The translations under genes were made by a program, and so were the position numbers. A stretch of DNA of 47,264 nucleotides from Streptomyces regalis (GTDB taxonomy: Bacteria; Actinomycetota; Actinomycetes; Streptomycetales; Streptomycetaceae), in contig NZ_LLZG01000381.1 in assembly GCF_001509475.1 (NCBI RefSeq), positions 1 through 47,264 on the forward strand, in the 5' to 3' direction. The notes beneath the pieces were generated by a model. The model worked only from the letters and a program-made list of their open reading frames with translations, was not told the origin of the DNA and ran no database searches. Below, in pieces: positions 1 through 8,421 of the stretch (its first letter is position 1; every line of letters begins with the position of its first letter).

Positions 1-1
1 G

Positions 2-349
2 GTGCCGCCACTGTTCCTGCGAGCGGGCCGCACGCTGGGCGCGACGGGCCTGAAGGGCACCTGGCACATCGTGATGCCGGCCGCGCTGCCCGGCTACCTT
101 GCAGGCCTGAAGCAGGGCTGGGCCTTCTCCTGGCGCTCACTGATGGCCGCCGAGATCATCGCCTCCCACCCCGACCTGGGCGTGGGCCTGGGCCAGCTCC
201 TGGAGAACGGCCGCAACAACAGCAGCATGTCCATGGTCTTCTTCGCGATCCTGCTCATCCTGGTCGTCGGCATCGCCATCGACCTGCTGATCTTCAGCCC
301 GCTGGAGCGGTGGGTGCTGCGCAGCCGCGGTCTGCTGGCAAGGAGCTGA
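2..349 (+). CDS. ABC transporter permease, SsuC/TauC type (5' partial)
   Basis: C-terminal part of an inner-membrane permease of the sulfonate/nitrate/taurine importer family; the gene begins before the window. The visible 115 residues contain the family's cytoplasmic loop and the AEII...LGVGLGQLLENGR region, then a last hydrophobic segment (VFFAILLILVVGIAIDLLIF) and the usual tail around ERWVLR. The stop lies only 6 nt before the next gene, so the two are probably co-transcribed. Next to a sirohydrochlorin chelatase, a role in sulfur-compound uptake is the natural inference; the substrate cannot be read from this fragment. Confidence 0.85.
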   Translation: MPPLFLRAGRTLGATGLKGTWHIVMPAALPGYLAGLKQGWAFSWRSLMAAEIIASHPDLGVGLGQLLENGRNNSSMSMVFFAILLILVVGIAIDLLIFSPLERWVLRSRGLLARS

Positions 350-355
350 AGTCCT

Positions 356-1096
356 GTGTTCAAGAAGCCGGTTCTTCTCGTCATCGCCCACGGCAGCCGT
401 GACCCGCGGCATGCCGCGACGGTGCATGCCCTGGTACGCCGGGTGCGCTCGCTGCGCCCGGACGTACGGGTGGAGACCGGCTTCCTGGACTTCAACATCC
501 CGTCGGTGCAGGGAGTGCTGGAGTCTCTGGCGGCGGAGGGCGTCCGCGACGTCGTAGCGCTGCCTCTGCTCCTGACCAGGGCGTTCCATGCGAAAGCCGA
601 CATCCCGGCGGTGCTGCGGGACGCGCCACCGCAGCTGCGGATCCGGCAGGCCGAGGTGCTGGGGCCGTCGCCGCTGCTCCTGGCTGCCCTGGAGCGGCGT
701 CTGTACGAGGCGGGACTGACGCCCGCCGACAAGTCCTCGACCGGGGTCGTGCTGGCCTCGGCGGGGTCCACCGACCCGGAGGCGATCGCAGTGATCGCAG
801 AAATCGCGCGGGAGTGGCGGCACACCGGTTGGTGCGCCGTGCGGCCTGCGTTCGCCTCCGCATCCCTTCCCCGCACGGAAGATGCCGTCCGCGAACTGCG
901 GGCGCTCGGCTGCGCACGCGTGGCCGTGGCACCGTACGTCCTGGCCCCGGGCTTCCTCCCGGACCGCATCGCGCGGGGCGCGGCCGAGGCGGACGTACTG
1001 GCGGACGTGCTCGGGGCGGCACCCGAGGTGGCGCGGGTGCTGCTGGAGCGGTACGACGCGGCCGGGGTGCCGGCGCTGGCGGCCGTGGGCGCCTGA
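356..1096 (+). CDS. cbiX: Sirohydrochlorin chelatase (CbiX/SirB family)
   Basis: A 246-residue protein with two tandem CbiX-type halves. The first opens with LLVIAHGSRDPRH, the metal-binding His motif of the family, and the second with VVLASAGSTDPEA near residue 125. Family members insert Fe or Co into sirohydrochlorin; beside a sulfonate-type permease, siroheme for sulfite reductase is the likely product. The start is GTG, 6 nt after the permease stop, with GGAGC just upstream inside the preceding gene. Length and two-domain layout are normal for Streptomyces. It ends in a short intergenic repeat that separates it from the convergent gene to the right. Confidence 0.88.
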   Translation: MFKKPVLLVIAHGSRDPRHAATVHALVRRVRSLRPDVRVETGFLDFNIPSVQGVLESLAAEGVRDVVALPLLLTRAFHAKADIPAVLRDAPPQLRIRQAEVLGPSPLLLAALERRLYEAGLTPADKSSTGVVLASAGSTDPEAIAVIAEIAREWRHTGWCAVRPAFASASLPRTEDAVRELRALGCARVAVAPYVLAPGFLPDRIARGAAEADVLADVLGAAPEVARVLLERYDAAGVPALAAVGA

Positions 1097-1110
1097 GAGC
1101 GACGGTCCGT

Positions 1111-1177
1111 CTTACGCAGTGTCCGCAGATCCGTTTTACGCGGTGTCCGCAGATCCGGTTTTACGCAGTGTCCGTGG
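1111..1177. repeat. Short tandem repeat, about 25 bp x 2.7, between convergent genes
   Basis: Three near-identical copies of a unit reading TTACGCAGTGTCCGCAGATC start near 1112, 1135 and 1160. The third is partial and includes the stop and last codons of the ketopantoate-reductase-like gene (stop TAA, complement at 1161-1163). The final coding segment has therefore been copied twice downstream, each copy carrying the TAA. No clear hairpin was seen. Confidence 0.8.
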
Positions 1178-2201
1178 GTCGGCCCGCTTCGTCGGCCAGC
1201 CGCACCAGCTCCCCCAGCGGCATCGAGCCCGCCGCCCTCCTCTCCCTTGCGAAGGTGTTGGCAAGGCGCTGGAGGAGCTCGTTGAGCGGGGTCGGTACGC
1301 CGTGCAGGCGGCCGAGGAGGACGATCTCGCCGTTGAGGTAGTCGGCCTCGATGGTGCCGGTGCCGCGGGTGAGGGACTGCCAGGAGGAGCCGCCGCCGCG
1401 CCGGGCGCCGTCCAGGGGTACGAGGGTGACCTTGTCGCCCCGTACGGCCTGCTGCTCCTCGGCGCTCGCGTACGCGATCCCGGCGGCGTCGAGCACGGCC
1501 ATGCCCTCGGCCCGCACCCGCCGGAACAGTGCCACGGCCTCCTCACTGTCGATGGGACCGGTCACCGCCTCCAGGGAGTTGGCCAGGTTGCCCAGCAGCT
1601 TGGCGTACTGCCAGCGCGCCACGTCCGCCACGACCGGCGCCTCGAAGTGCGACTTCTCCAGGTCGGCGGCGATGAGGCGGGCGGTCTCGTCGGTGCCGTG
1701 CGGGCAGGCGGGGATTTGCCAGACAGGCCCGAGGTGCAGGATGCCGGTGAGGGGGCTGCCGGCGGCGGAGACGACGCCGGGTTCGACGTACGTCGACGGC
1801 AGCCAGACGCAGACCCCGTACACCCGTCGGAAGAGCCGCAGGGCGAGGCGCTGGCTCTCGACGCCGTTCTGGGCGCAGACCAGCGGCAACCGCTCGGCGG
1901 CCGTACCGCCGCCCGCGACCGGGACCGGGCCCCAGGTCTGCAGCGCGGCCGTGCTGTCCTGCGTCTTGACGGCGAGGACGAGGACGTCGTCGGGGCGGAG
2001 CTCTCCGAGCGCGGCCGGCCCGTCGACGACCGGCAGCCGGTGGGTAAGCTCGCCCTCCGGCACCCTGAGCCGCAGTCCGTGGTCCCGTAGGGCCTCGAAG
2101 TGCGCACCCCGCGCGACCAGAACGACCTCGTGCCCGGAACCCGCGAGCCGGCCGCCGATGACGCCGCCGACCGCCCCTGCCCCGATGATGATGTAGCGCA
2201 T
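1161..2201 (-). CDS. Ketopantoate reductase-like protein (PanE/ApbA family)
   Basis: A 346-residue protein. It begins MRYIIIGAGAVGGVIGGRLA, a Rossmann dinucleotide-binding GxGxxG motif, followed by VVLVARGAHFEALRDHGL typical of ApbA/PanE N-domains. The middle holds DDVLVLAVKTQD and CAQNGVES, both characteristic of the family. A helical C-terminal domain includes KLLGNLANSLEAVTG (the catalytic Lys region) and ends SMPLGELVRLADEAGRPTDTA. The classic reaction is NADPH reduction of 2-dehydropantoate to pantoate, but many paralogues have other or unknown substrates, so panE itself is not claimed. It stands alone on this strand and is divergent from the transglutaminase-like gene. Confidence 0.85.
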   Translation of the reverse strand: MRYIIIGAGAVGGVIGGRLAGSGHEVVLVARGAHFEALRDHGLRLRVPEGELTHRLPVVDGPAALGELRPDDVLVLAVKTQDSTAALQTWGPVPVAGGGTAAERLPLVCAQNGVESQRLALRLFRRVYGVCVWLPSTYVEPGVVSAAGSPLTGILHLGPVWQIPACPHGTDETARLIAADLEKSHFEAPVVADVARWQYAKLLGNLANSLEAVTGPIDSEEAVALFRRVRAEGMAVLDAAGIAYASAEEQQAVRGDKVTLVPLDGARRGGGSSWQSLTRGTGTIEADYLNGEIVLLGRLHGVPTPLNELLQRLANTFARERRAAGSMPLGELVRLADEAGRPTDTA

Positions 2202-2271
2202 GGGACGAGCCTCGCACAGCCGTTCCGCCCGGTTGACCTTGCCCCTGGGGCAGGCTTCAGGGTCCCGCGGT

Positions 2272-3126
2272 ATGGACGACTTCTACTTGAAGCAGACGCC
2301 GTACAGCGATCCGGGGGACCTGGACGTCACCGGACTACCGCGCGATCCGGGCCAACTCGCCCTTCTCGTACGGAATGTGATCATCCATCAGGGCGACGGG
2401 CAGCGTCTGGAGTACGTCATCCCCGAGCAACGGCTGCACGAGGACGCCGAGTCCCGGTACGTCACCGAGATCCTGCGGATCCTGCGCGAGCGCGGGGACG
2501 CCCCGCTGACCGAGGCGCGGGAGCCGGAGGAGCGGTTCGTGGGCACATGCCGGGACTTCGCGTTGCTGCACGTGTCCTTGCTTCGGGCGACGGGCACGCC
2601 TGCACGGGTCCGCGGTGGCTTCGCCACCTACTTCGTCGACGGCTTCCACGAGGACCACTGGGTCACTGAGTACCGCCTGCCGGACGGGAGTTGGCGCCTG
2701 ATCGACCCGCAGGTCCTGCATCCGTCGTACGACCGTCTCGACTTCGACCCGTTGGACGTGCCGCGCGATCGGTTCCTCGTGTCGGGCGACGCCTGGCGGG
2801 CGTGCCGGGCCGGGGAGGCGGATCCGGGGACGTTCGGGTTCTGGTCCGTCGAAGGCCTGCGGGGGATGTGGTTCGTCCGGGGCAGCCTCGTCCTCGATCT
2901 GGCCTGCCGGGGCGGCGTCGAGACGCTGCCCTGGGACATGTGGGAGCCGCTGGCCGGTCTCGCCGGCCTTGGCTCACTCGGCGTCGACGATCTCGCCCTC
3001 CTGGACGCCGTCGCGGACGCGCAGACCGACGAGGAGGTGCGGCGCCTGTGCGCGGACCCGCGGCTGGCCCCGCCCCGCGAGATCTTCTCCCTGCATCTGC
3101 GCAGGGTCACTCTTCCCCAGCGCTGA
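2272..3126 (+). CDS. Transglutaminase-like domain protein
   Basis: A 284-residue cytoplasmic protein with a papain-like transglutaminase core: GTCRDFALLHVSLLRATGTPARVRGGF carries the nucleophilic Cys near residue 87, and DHWVTEYRLPDGSWRLIDPQ supplies the His and Asp of the triad. I chose ATG 2272 (MDDFYLKQTPYSDPGD); an upstream in-frame start at 2200 would add low-quality sequence overlapping the neighbour's start. No signal peptide is present. Its C-terminus overlaps the convergent NTF2-like gene by 20 bp. The substrate is unknown; such proteins may act as proteases or transamidases. Confidence 0.75.
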   Translation: MDDFYLKQTPYSDPGDLDVTGLPRDPGQLALLVRNVIIHQGDGQRLEYVIPEQRLHEDAESRYVTEILRILRERGDAPLTEAREPEERFVGTCRDFALLHVSLLRATGTPARVRGGFATYFVDGFHEDHWVTEYRLPDGSWRLIDPQVLHPSYDRLDFDPLDVPRDRFLVSGDAWRACRAGEADPGTFGFWSVEGLRGMWFVRGSLVLDLACRGGVETLPWDMWEPLAGLAGLGSLGVDDLALLDAVADAQTDEEVRRLCADPRLAPPREIFSLHLRRVTLPQR

Positions 3127-3484
3127 ACGGCGTCCCCTGATGGAAGTACATCTGCCATCCGTCGTCCGTGCGCCGCCACAGCGAACTGCGGTGCACCCGG
3201 CGGCCGTTGTTCTCCGTGTCGAAGGTGAGGTGGACCACGTCGGAGGCGAGCTGGACACCCTCGATCTGCGAGACGACGACGGGCCGGGGCCCCGGGTCGG
3301 TGCCCGCCAGCAGGGACTCGATGATCGACGTCCGGTCCCAGTACCGTCCCGACGCGCCGAACTCACGGAACTCGGGGTGCAGCAACTTCTCGAGCAGCTC
3401 CGGCGAGGACCGGACCTCCGGCCCGAGCAGGCGCAGTTCGCCTTCGATGGCGGCTTCCACGGCAGTGGTGCGGACGTCAGTCAC
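3107..3484 (-). CDS. NTF2-like / DUF4440 family protein
   Basis: A small 125-residue protein with the pattern of SnoaL/DUF4440 folds: an N-terminal helix, ELLEKLLHPEFREFGASGRYWDRTSIIESLL, then strands ending in a WRRTDDGWQMYFHQGTPF motif. Members bind small ligands or are of unknown function. The GTG start at 3484 overlaps the stop of the upstream DUF1697 gene by 8 nt, so translational coupling is likely. Its own 3' end overlaps the convergent transglutaminase-like gene. Confidence 0.75.
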   Translation of the reverse strand: MTDVRTTAVEAAIEGELRLLGPEVRSSPELLEKLLHPEFREFGASGRYWDRTSIIESLLAGTDPGPRPVVVSQIEGVQLASDVVHLTFDTENNGRRVHRSSLWRRTDDGWQMYFHQGTPFSAGEE

Positions 3485-4025
3485 CTGTCATCTCCACTAG
3501 TTTCACGACGGTGTTCCAGTTGCGGCTGGTAGCGATCAAACCCCTGTTGAGCCGGGGTCGCGACAGAATTTCGGCGAGCTTGGAGCGCCCGAGGCCGTTC
3601 GGGGCGTACAGGTACAGCGCCCGGTCGCCGAGCCGGAACGCCTCCGGGAGGTAGGCGGCCTGGTCGATCTCCGCGAAGCGCTCGGCGTCGACCGGGGCGG
3701 AGAAGTAGGTGACATGGAGCTGTTTGGGCTCCAACTCGGCTGCGGGAAAAGGGCAGTTGTCGGCGATGGCCTTGAGATAGGCGTGGTCGCGCACCATCAC
3801 GTCCACGGCGAAGCCGAAGTGCTTCTCGATCGCCGACGCGAGCTCCGCGGCCAGGGACTCCTCGTCGCCATGGTCGGCGGCGAAGACCGCCTGGCCGCTC
3901 TGCAGGTAGGTGCGTACGCCGTCGTGGCCGAGGCCGGTCATCAGGGCGCGCAGGTCGGCCATAGGGACTTTTCTGCTGCCGCCCACGTTGATCCCGCGCA
4001 GCAGCGCCGCATACGTCGTCGTCAT
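3477..4025 (-). CDS. DUF1697 family protein
   Basis: A 182-residue protein beginning MTTTYAALLRGINVGGSRKVPM, the hallmark N-terminus of DUF1697, with a later LNRGLIATSRNWNTVVKL motif that matches the family's C-terminal signature. I placed the start at ATG 4025 because this motif is the family start; 21 further in-frame residues upstream look non-coding. The function of the family is unknown. It is coupled to the NTF2-like gene and divergent from the MMPL exporter. Confidence 0.85.
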   Translation of the reverse strand: MTTTYAALLRGINVGGSRKVPMADLRALMTGLGHDGVRTYLQSGQAVFAADHGDEESLAAELASAIEKHFGFAVDVMVRDHAYLKAIADNCPFPAAELEPKQLHVTYFSAPVDAERFAEIDQAAYLPEAFRLGDRALYLYAPNGLGRSKLAEILSRPRLNRGLIATSRNWNTVVKLVEMTGD

Positions 4026-4371
4026 CCGGCCACCATAAGGCGACCTACTGACACTGACGGGGCCGTCGTGCCCCGTGGGGGTGGGCACGACGGCCCGACC
4101 TGTAAGTTACTTACCGGTCAGCATGAAGCACAAGCTCATCCCGCTGATCCATGCCGCCGGGCCTCGTCCCCGAGACGCTTCCCCGACCGGCCCGGATAGA
4201 TGTAGGGGACCCCCATCCTCCCCAATGGGGAGAGCCCGGGGGCCGAGGGGATGAGATCCGGCCGCCCTACTTCACCGGGCAGCACGAGGAGATGGCTTTA
4301 TCCGGCCCATACCTTCGAAACGAAAGGGGGCGGCAGGGGGCCGCCACCGCAATCAAGGGGGCAAGCCCGTC
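4026..4371. other. Divergent intergenic region upstream of the MMPL gene
   Basis: This 346-bp stretch has no convincing gene. It contains a near-perfect palindromic operator candidate at 4098-4118, a GC-rich inverted repeat (CCCCAT...ATGGGG) around 4211-4230, and the MMPL ribosome-binding region GGGGG about 12 nt before ATG 4372. A short open frame from an ATG near 4122 does not resemble a protein. Confidence 0.6.
4098..4118. promoter_or_regulatory. Palindromic operator candidate upstream of the MMPL exporter
   Basis: The core GTAAG-TTA-CTTAC (4102-4114) is a perfect inverted repeat. Extending outward gives ACC on the left pairing with GGT on the right, with one mismatched pair in between. 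The shape and sequence are typical of TetR-family operators that control exporters. No regulator gene is adjacent, so the regulator would act in trans. Confidence 0.6.
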
Positions 4372-6639
4372 ATGGGGAACGGAGACACACGTGTGCGGGG
4401 ACTCGCCGCCCGCGCCGGCGGCTGGAGCGCCCGCCATCGATGGGCTGCCGTCGGCATCTGGGTGCTGTTCGTCGTCCTGGCGATGGGGCTCGGTTCGGCG
4501 GCGGGCCGGGTCGACGTCAAGGACAGCGACCAGCTGAAGGGCGAGACGCACACCGCAGCCAAGATCATCGAGGACGCGGGGATCGAGGAACCGGCCAGTG
4601 AGACCGTCCTGATCCAGGGGAAGGACGGCAGCCTCAAGGCCACGGACGCCGAGTTCAGGTCGGCGGTCGCCGCGGTCGTGAAGGCGGTCGAGGGCACCGG
4701 CAAGGTCACGGACGTGACGTCGCCGTACGACACGCAGACGATCTCCAAGGACGGCCGCAGCGCGCTCGTGCAGTTCGACATGCGCGGCGAGTCGGACACC
4801 GCGGGCGAGCGCGTGGAGCCCGTGCTGAAGGCCGTGGAGGACGTCCAGAAGGACCACGAGTCGCTGCGGATCGAGGAGATCGGCGGCGCGAGCATGATGA
4901 AGACGTTCGACGACGCGTTCGGGGACGACTTCCAGAAGGCCGAGTACTCCGCGGTGCCGGTGGCCCTCGGCATTCTGCTCATCGCCTTCGGCGCCCTGGT
5001 GGCGGCCCTGCTGCCGGTGCTGCTGGCGGTCACCGCGATCATGGCGACGATGGGCCTGATGGGCATCGTCAGCCACGTCATGCCGATGAGCGACACCGCC
5101 AACTCCGTGATGCTGCTGGTCGGCCTGGCCGTCGGCGTCGACTACTGCCTGTTCTATCTGCGCCGTGAGCGCGAGGAGCGCGAGGCCGGCCGGGACGCGC
5201 AGACGGCCCTGCGGGTCGCCGCCGCCACCAGTGGCCGCGCGATCATCGTCTCCGGTGTCACGGTGTGCGTGGCGATGGCGGGCATGCTGTTCACCGGGCT
5301 TGCCGAGTTCGAGGCGATGGGCCTGGCCTCGCTGATGGTCGTGGCGGTCGCCATGGTCGGGTCGGTGACGGTGCTGCCGGCTCTGCTGTCGCTGCTGGGC
5401 GAGCGGGTCGAGAAGGGCAAGATTCCCTTCCTGCACCCGCAGAGCCGCCTGCGCCGCAACCGTGGGCGGGGCAACCGCGAGAGCCGGTTCTGGACGGCCG
5501 TGCTCAAGGGAGTGCTCGCCCGGCCGGTCATCTCGGTCGTCGTCGCGGCCGGTGCGCTGCTCGCCATCGCGGCTCCCGCGGTCGGCATGAAGACCCAGAA
5601 CCTCACGCTGGACCAGGAGTTCGGCGACTCGCTGCCCATCGTGCAGACGTACAACCGGCTCAACGAGGCCTTCCCGGGCGGTTCCGACCCGGCCGAGGTC
5701 GTCGTCAAGGCGGACGACATCAACGCCCCCGAGGTGCGCTCCGCGCTCGCCGACTTCCGTGAGCGGGCGGTCAGTTCGGGGGCCTCGCGCGGCCCGGTCG
5801 AGATCAAGCTGCACGACGACCAGAACGTCGCCTTCGTGTACGTGCCGCTGGTCGGCGGCTCCGACCTCGACAAGGCGGGCGCCAGCCTGGACAAGCTGCG
5901 CGACGAGGTGCGCCCGGCCACGCTCGGGAAGGTGGACGGCGTCGAGGCGCCGATCACCGGACAGGTCGCCGGCTCGAAGGACTTCAACGACCAGCTGGCC
6001 GGAGCCGTCGTCCCGGTCTTCGCGTTCGTCGTGGTCTTCGCCTTCGGGCTGATGCTGCTGTCCTTCCGCTCACTGACGGTCGCGATCACCTCGATCGTGC
6101 TGAACCTGCTGTCGGTGGGCGCGGCGTACGGCATCCTCGTCGGCGTCTTCCAGCACGGCTGGGGCGCGTCCCTGGTGGGCGCGGAGGGCGTCGGGGCCAT
6201 CATCACCTGGCTGCCGCTGTTCCTGTTCGTGATCCTGTTCGGCCTGTCGATGGACTACCACGTCTTCGTGGTCTCGCGAATCCGCGAGGCGCGCCTGCGC
6301 GGCCGTACGACGAAGGACGCGATCCAGCACGGCGTGGTCACCACGGCCGGGGTCGTCACCAGCGCCGCGGTCATCATGGTCGCCGTGTTCGCGATCTTCG
6401 GCACGCTGTCCATGCAGTCCATGAAGCAGATGGGCGTCGGCCTCGCGGCCGCGGTCCTCATCGACGCGACGATCATCCGGGGTGTGCTGCTCCCGGCGGT
6501 GATGGCTCTGCTCGGCGAGCGCAACTGGTACCTGCCGAAGTGGCTGAACCGGCTGCCGGACATGACGCACGACGAGGCACCCGAGGCCGTGACGCGGAGC
6601 GCGGCCCGGGACGACGAGGGCGAGCGGGTGCCCGTCTGA
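4372..6639 (+). CDS. MMPL/RND-family membrane transporter
   Basis: A 755-residue polytopic membrane protein. After an N-terminal membrane helix (WAAVGIWVLFVVLAMGLGSAAG, about 24-45) and a large external loop come two bundles of helices, about 200-345 and 545-715, each ending in the MMPL/SecD-F pattern. GLAVGVDYCLFYLRREREE near 250 and GLSMDYHVFVVSRIREARLRG near 623 carry the paired Asp-Tyr signature. Relatives export lipids, siderophores or drugs using the proton gradient. The start ATG 4372 is preceded by a GGGGG ribosome-binding site. It is monocistronic: a palindromic operator lies upstream and a strong hairpin terminator follows. The cargo cannot be inferred. Confidence 0.9.
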   Translation: MGNGDTRVRGLAARAGGWSARHRWAAVGIWVLFVVLAMGLGSAAGRVDVKDSDQLKGETHTAAKIIEDAGIEEPASETVLIQGKDGSLKATDAEFRSAVAAVVKAVEGTGKVTDVTSPYDTQTISKDGRSALVQFDMRGESDTAGERVEPVLKAVEDVQKDHESLRIEEIGGASMMKTFDDAFGDDFQKAEYSAVPVALGILLIAFGALVAALLPVLLAVTAIMATMGLMGIVSHVMPMSDTANSVMLLVGLAVGVDYCLFYLRREREEREAGRDAQTALRVAAATSGRAIIVSGVTVCVAMAGMLFTGLAEFEAMGLASLMVVAVAMVGSVTVLPALLSLLGERVEKGKIPFLHPQSRLRRNRGRGNRESRFWTAVLKGVLARPVISVVVAAGALLAIAAPAVGMKTQNLTLDQEFGDSLPIVQTYNRLNEAFPGGSDPAEVVVKADDINAPEVRSALADFRERAVSSGASRGPVEIKLHDDQNVAFVYVPLVGGSDLDKAGASLDKLRDEVRPATLGKVDGVEAPITGQVAGSKDFNDQLAGAVVPVFAFVVVFAFGLMLLSFRSLTVAITSIVLNLLSVGAAYGILVGVFQHGWGASLVGAEGVGAIITWLPLFLFVILFGLSMDYHVFVVSRIREARLRGRTTKDAIQHGVVTTAGVVTSAAVIMVAVFAIFGTLSMQSMKQMGVGLAAAVLIDATIIRGVLLPAVMALLGERNWYLPKWLNRLPDMTHDEAPEAVTRSAARDDEGERVPV

Positions 6640-6657
6640 CCCCATCCCGCCCGACGA

Positions 6658-6702
6658 GCAGGGCCCGTTGACTCCGGGGGAGCCAACGGGCCCTGCTTCT
6701 TT
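6658..6702 (+). terminator. Rho-independent terminator after the MMPL gene
   Basis: A perfect 13-bp stem, GCAGGGCCCGTTG (6658-6670) pairing with CAACGGGCCCTGC (6684-6696), has a 13-nt loop and is followed by TTCTTT. It starts 19 nt after the MMPL stop codon. Confidence 0.9.
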
Positions 6703-6764
6703 GACGAGTTCTCCGGTGGGCCCTTTGGGTTTCCTGTGGGTCCTGTGGGTCCTTAGCTTGCTCT

Positions 6765-8264
6765 TTAAGGTCTGGGTCGGTTTCGTTCGATGATGCTCTC
6801 GGGGCGTTTCACGGCCTTGCCCACGTCGTAGCGGGTGGTGGGCCGCCGGTTCTTCGATCCAAGTGGCCTCCCAGGGCCGGGAGTTGAGGGTTTCGGTGCA
6901 CGGGCCGGACAGTGCAGGTGCGGGCGGAGGTTCCGAAACCCCCGGCGGACTCGGGCTGGGGTGAGCCGGCCGGGCTCGGCGGGCTTCTCCCACGGCCGCC
7001 GCAAGTCGGCGGTGGCTCCGCGCAGGAGGCGGATCTGCGTGTGCGCGGCGATGATCAGCCAGGTCCAGCGCTCGCCGGCCTCGGGGGTTCGCAGCTTCGG
7101 ACGGGTCCAGCCGAGGGTCTGTTTCATCAGCCGGAAGGTGTGCTCCAGGTCGAATCTCCGTAGGAACGCCTGCCAGCGCACGTCGACGTCCTCGCTGTGC
7201 AGGCCGGTGGCGGACGACCAGGGCCAGAGCGGGAGCGGGTCGCCTCCGCCGGGCAGGCGATGGACCTGGAGGCGGATCAGCGTGCCTTCGATGATGGGGA
7301 GTTCGCCGGTGTGGTCGATCCAAGCGGAGCGGGTGGTCAGCCGGGGGTGGATGCGGTCCCAGGCCATCGCGCGGGCGGTGCCGTACCGGTCGGTGACTTG
7401 CGTCGTGGCCGCGTCCGGCTCGCCCCAGGTTTCCGGCTTGGCGAAGCGGAACTCCTTGCCGTGCTTCGGCGGTCGCCCGCCCTGGGGATAGGACAGGGCG
7501 TACTCCTTCAGCGAGGGCGTCGGCCGTCGCATGACGCGGTCGGAGCGCATCCGTCCCAGCACCTCGATCGGGAGGCCGTCGAGGAGGTGGGCCATGCGCG
7601 GGGCGTCATAGCCGGCATCGAAGACGATGAGGATGTCGCGGTCGCCGAAATGCCAGCGGCCCATCTCGATCAGGTCGGTGACCACACGGCGGACCTGGGC
7701 AGCGGTCACCTCGGCGACGTCGTCCTCGGGCCCGAGACGGACGGCGTCCAGGAGCTGGCACCAGGACGTCCGGCCCGATTCGAGGGCGGCGACGAACGAG
7801 TACGGCCAGCCGGGGATGAACTGGTCCGAGGACCGTCCGCTGCGGCCATAGACGTGACAGAACAGACGGTCCGCGCTGGTCGGCGCGTCGGGGCGGAGCC
7901 AGTTGCTGACGTCGACCGCCAGGACCAGGCGCCCGTCGGCGGCCCTGGGCATCGGCAGACCAGCCAGCACCTGGCGCAGCCGGGGCACGTCCACGTTCCC
8001 GCGGTTCAACGCCTCGCACATCGCGCCGTGCCCGCGCCGGTGCTCGGCCACCAGCGTCAGGTCCACCGGCGAGATCACCGGACCATCCGCACACAGCAAC
8101 GCGTCAACCAGCTCGAACAGTTCGTCCCCGCGCGCGGTCAGGCAGTCGAACAAGTCGTCCCGGAAGCGTGACGCCGGCACGAACGCCTCCCCGGGACCGG
8201 CGCCAGGCAGCAGACTCACCTTCACGGCCTTCGTCTCGATCGGTGCACCTTGGTCGGAGCACAT
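6765..8264 (-). CDS. DDE transposase of an insertion sequence (IS4/IS701-like)
   Basis: A full-length 499-residue transposase. The RNase-H-like core shows LVLAVDVSNWLRPD (first Asp), DILIVFDAGYDAPRMAHLL (second Asp) and LEHTFRLMKQTLGW (Glu with the YREK-like context of IS4/IS701 enzymes). The Arg-rich C-terminus ends PESIIERNRPRP. It has no internal stop, so it may be active. I could not define terminal inverted repeats: flanks 6700-6765 and 8265-8420 show only weak similarity (GGTCT....ATGAT-like blocks). The insertion marks the left edge of an accessory segment running to about 12 kb. Confidence 0.85.
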   Translation of the reverse strand: MCSDQGAPIETKAVKVSLLPGAGPGEAFVPASRFRDDLFDCLTARGDELFELVDALLCADGPVISPVDLTLVAEHRRGHGAMCEALNRGNVDVPRLRQVLAGLPMPRAADGRLVLAVDVSNWLRPDAPTSADRLFCHVYGRSGRSSDQFIPGWPYSFVAALESGRTSWCQLLDAVRLGPEDDVAEVTAAQVRRVVTDLIEMGRWHFGDRDILIVFDAGYDAPRMAHLLDGLPIEVLGRMRSDRVMRRPTPSLKEYALSYPQGGRPPKHGKEFRFAKPETWGEPDAATTQVTDRYGTARAMAWDRIHPRLTTRSAWIDHTGELPIIEGTLIRLQVHRLPGGGDPLPLWPWSSATGLHSEDVDVRWQAFLRRFDLEHTFRLMKQTLGWTRPKLRTPEAGERWTWLIIAAHTQIRLLRGATADLRRPWEKPAEPGRLTPARVRRGFRNLRPHLHCPARAPKPSTPGPGRPLGSKNRRPTTRYDVGKAVKRPESIIERNRPRP

Positions 8265-8421
8265 GATCGGACGAAGGCCGCCCCAGCGTCCGGCAAAAGC
8301 CCGTTCGGGTGATCATGTTCGGAGTCGTTCGAGACCAAAGCGGGCACAACACAGGGGCGCAAGTACGTATTGATGACAGAAGCAGTGGCTGTCGCGGATC
8401 TTCTCGGAGAGACTCCTCGAT

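Noticed and set aside
6697..8420. Terminal inverted repeats of the transposase element
   Set aside because: Only weak, gapped similarity was found between the flanks, so exact ends of the element are not claimed.
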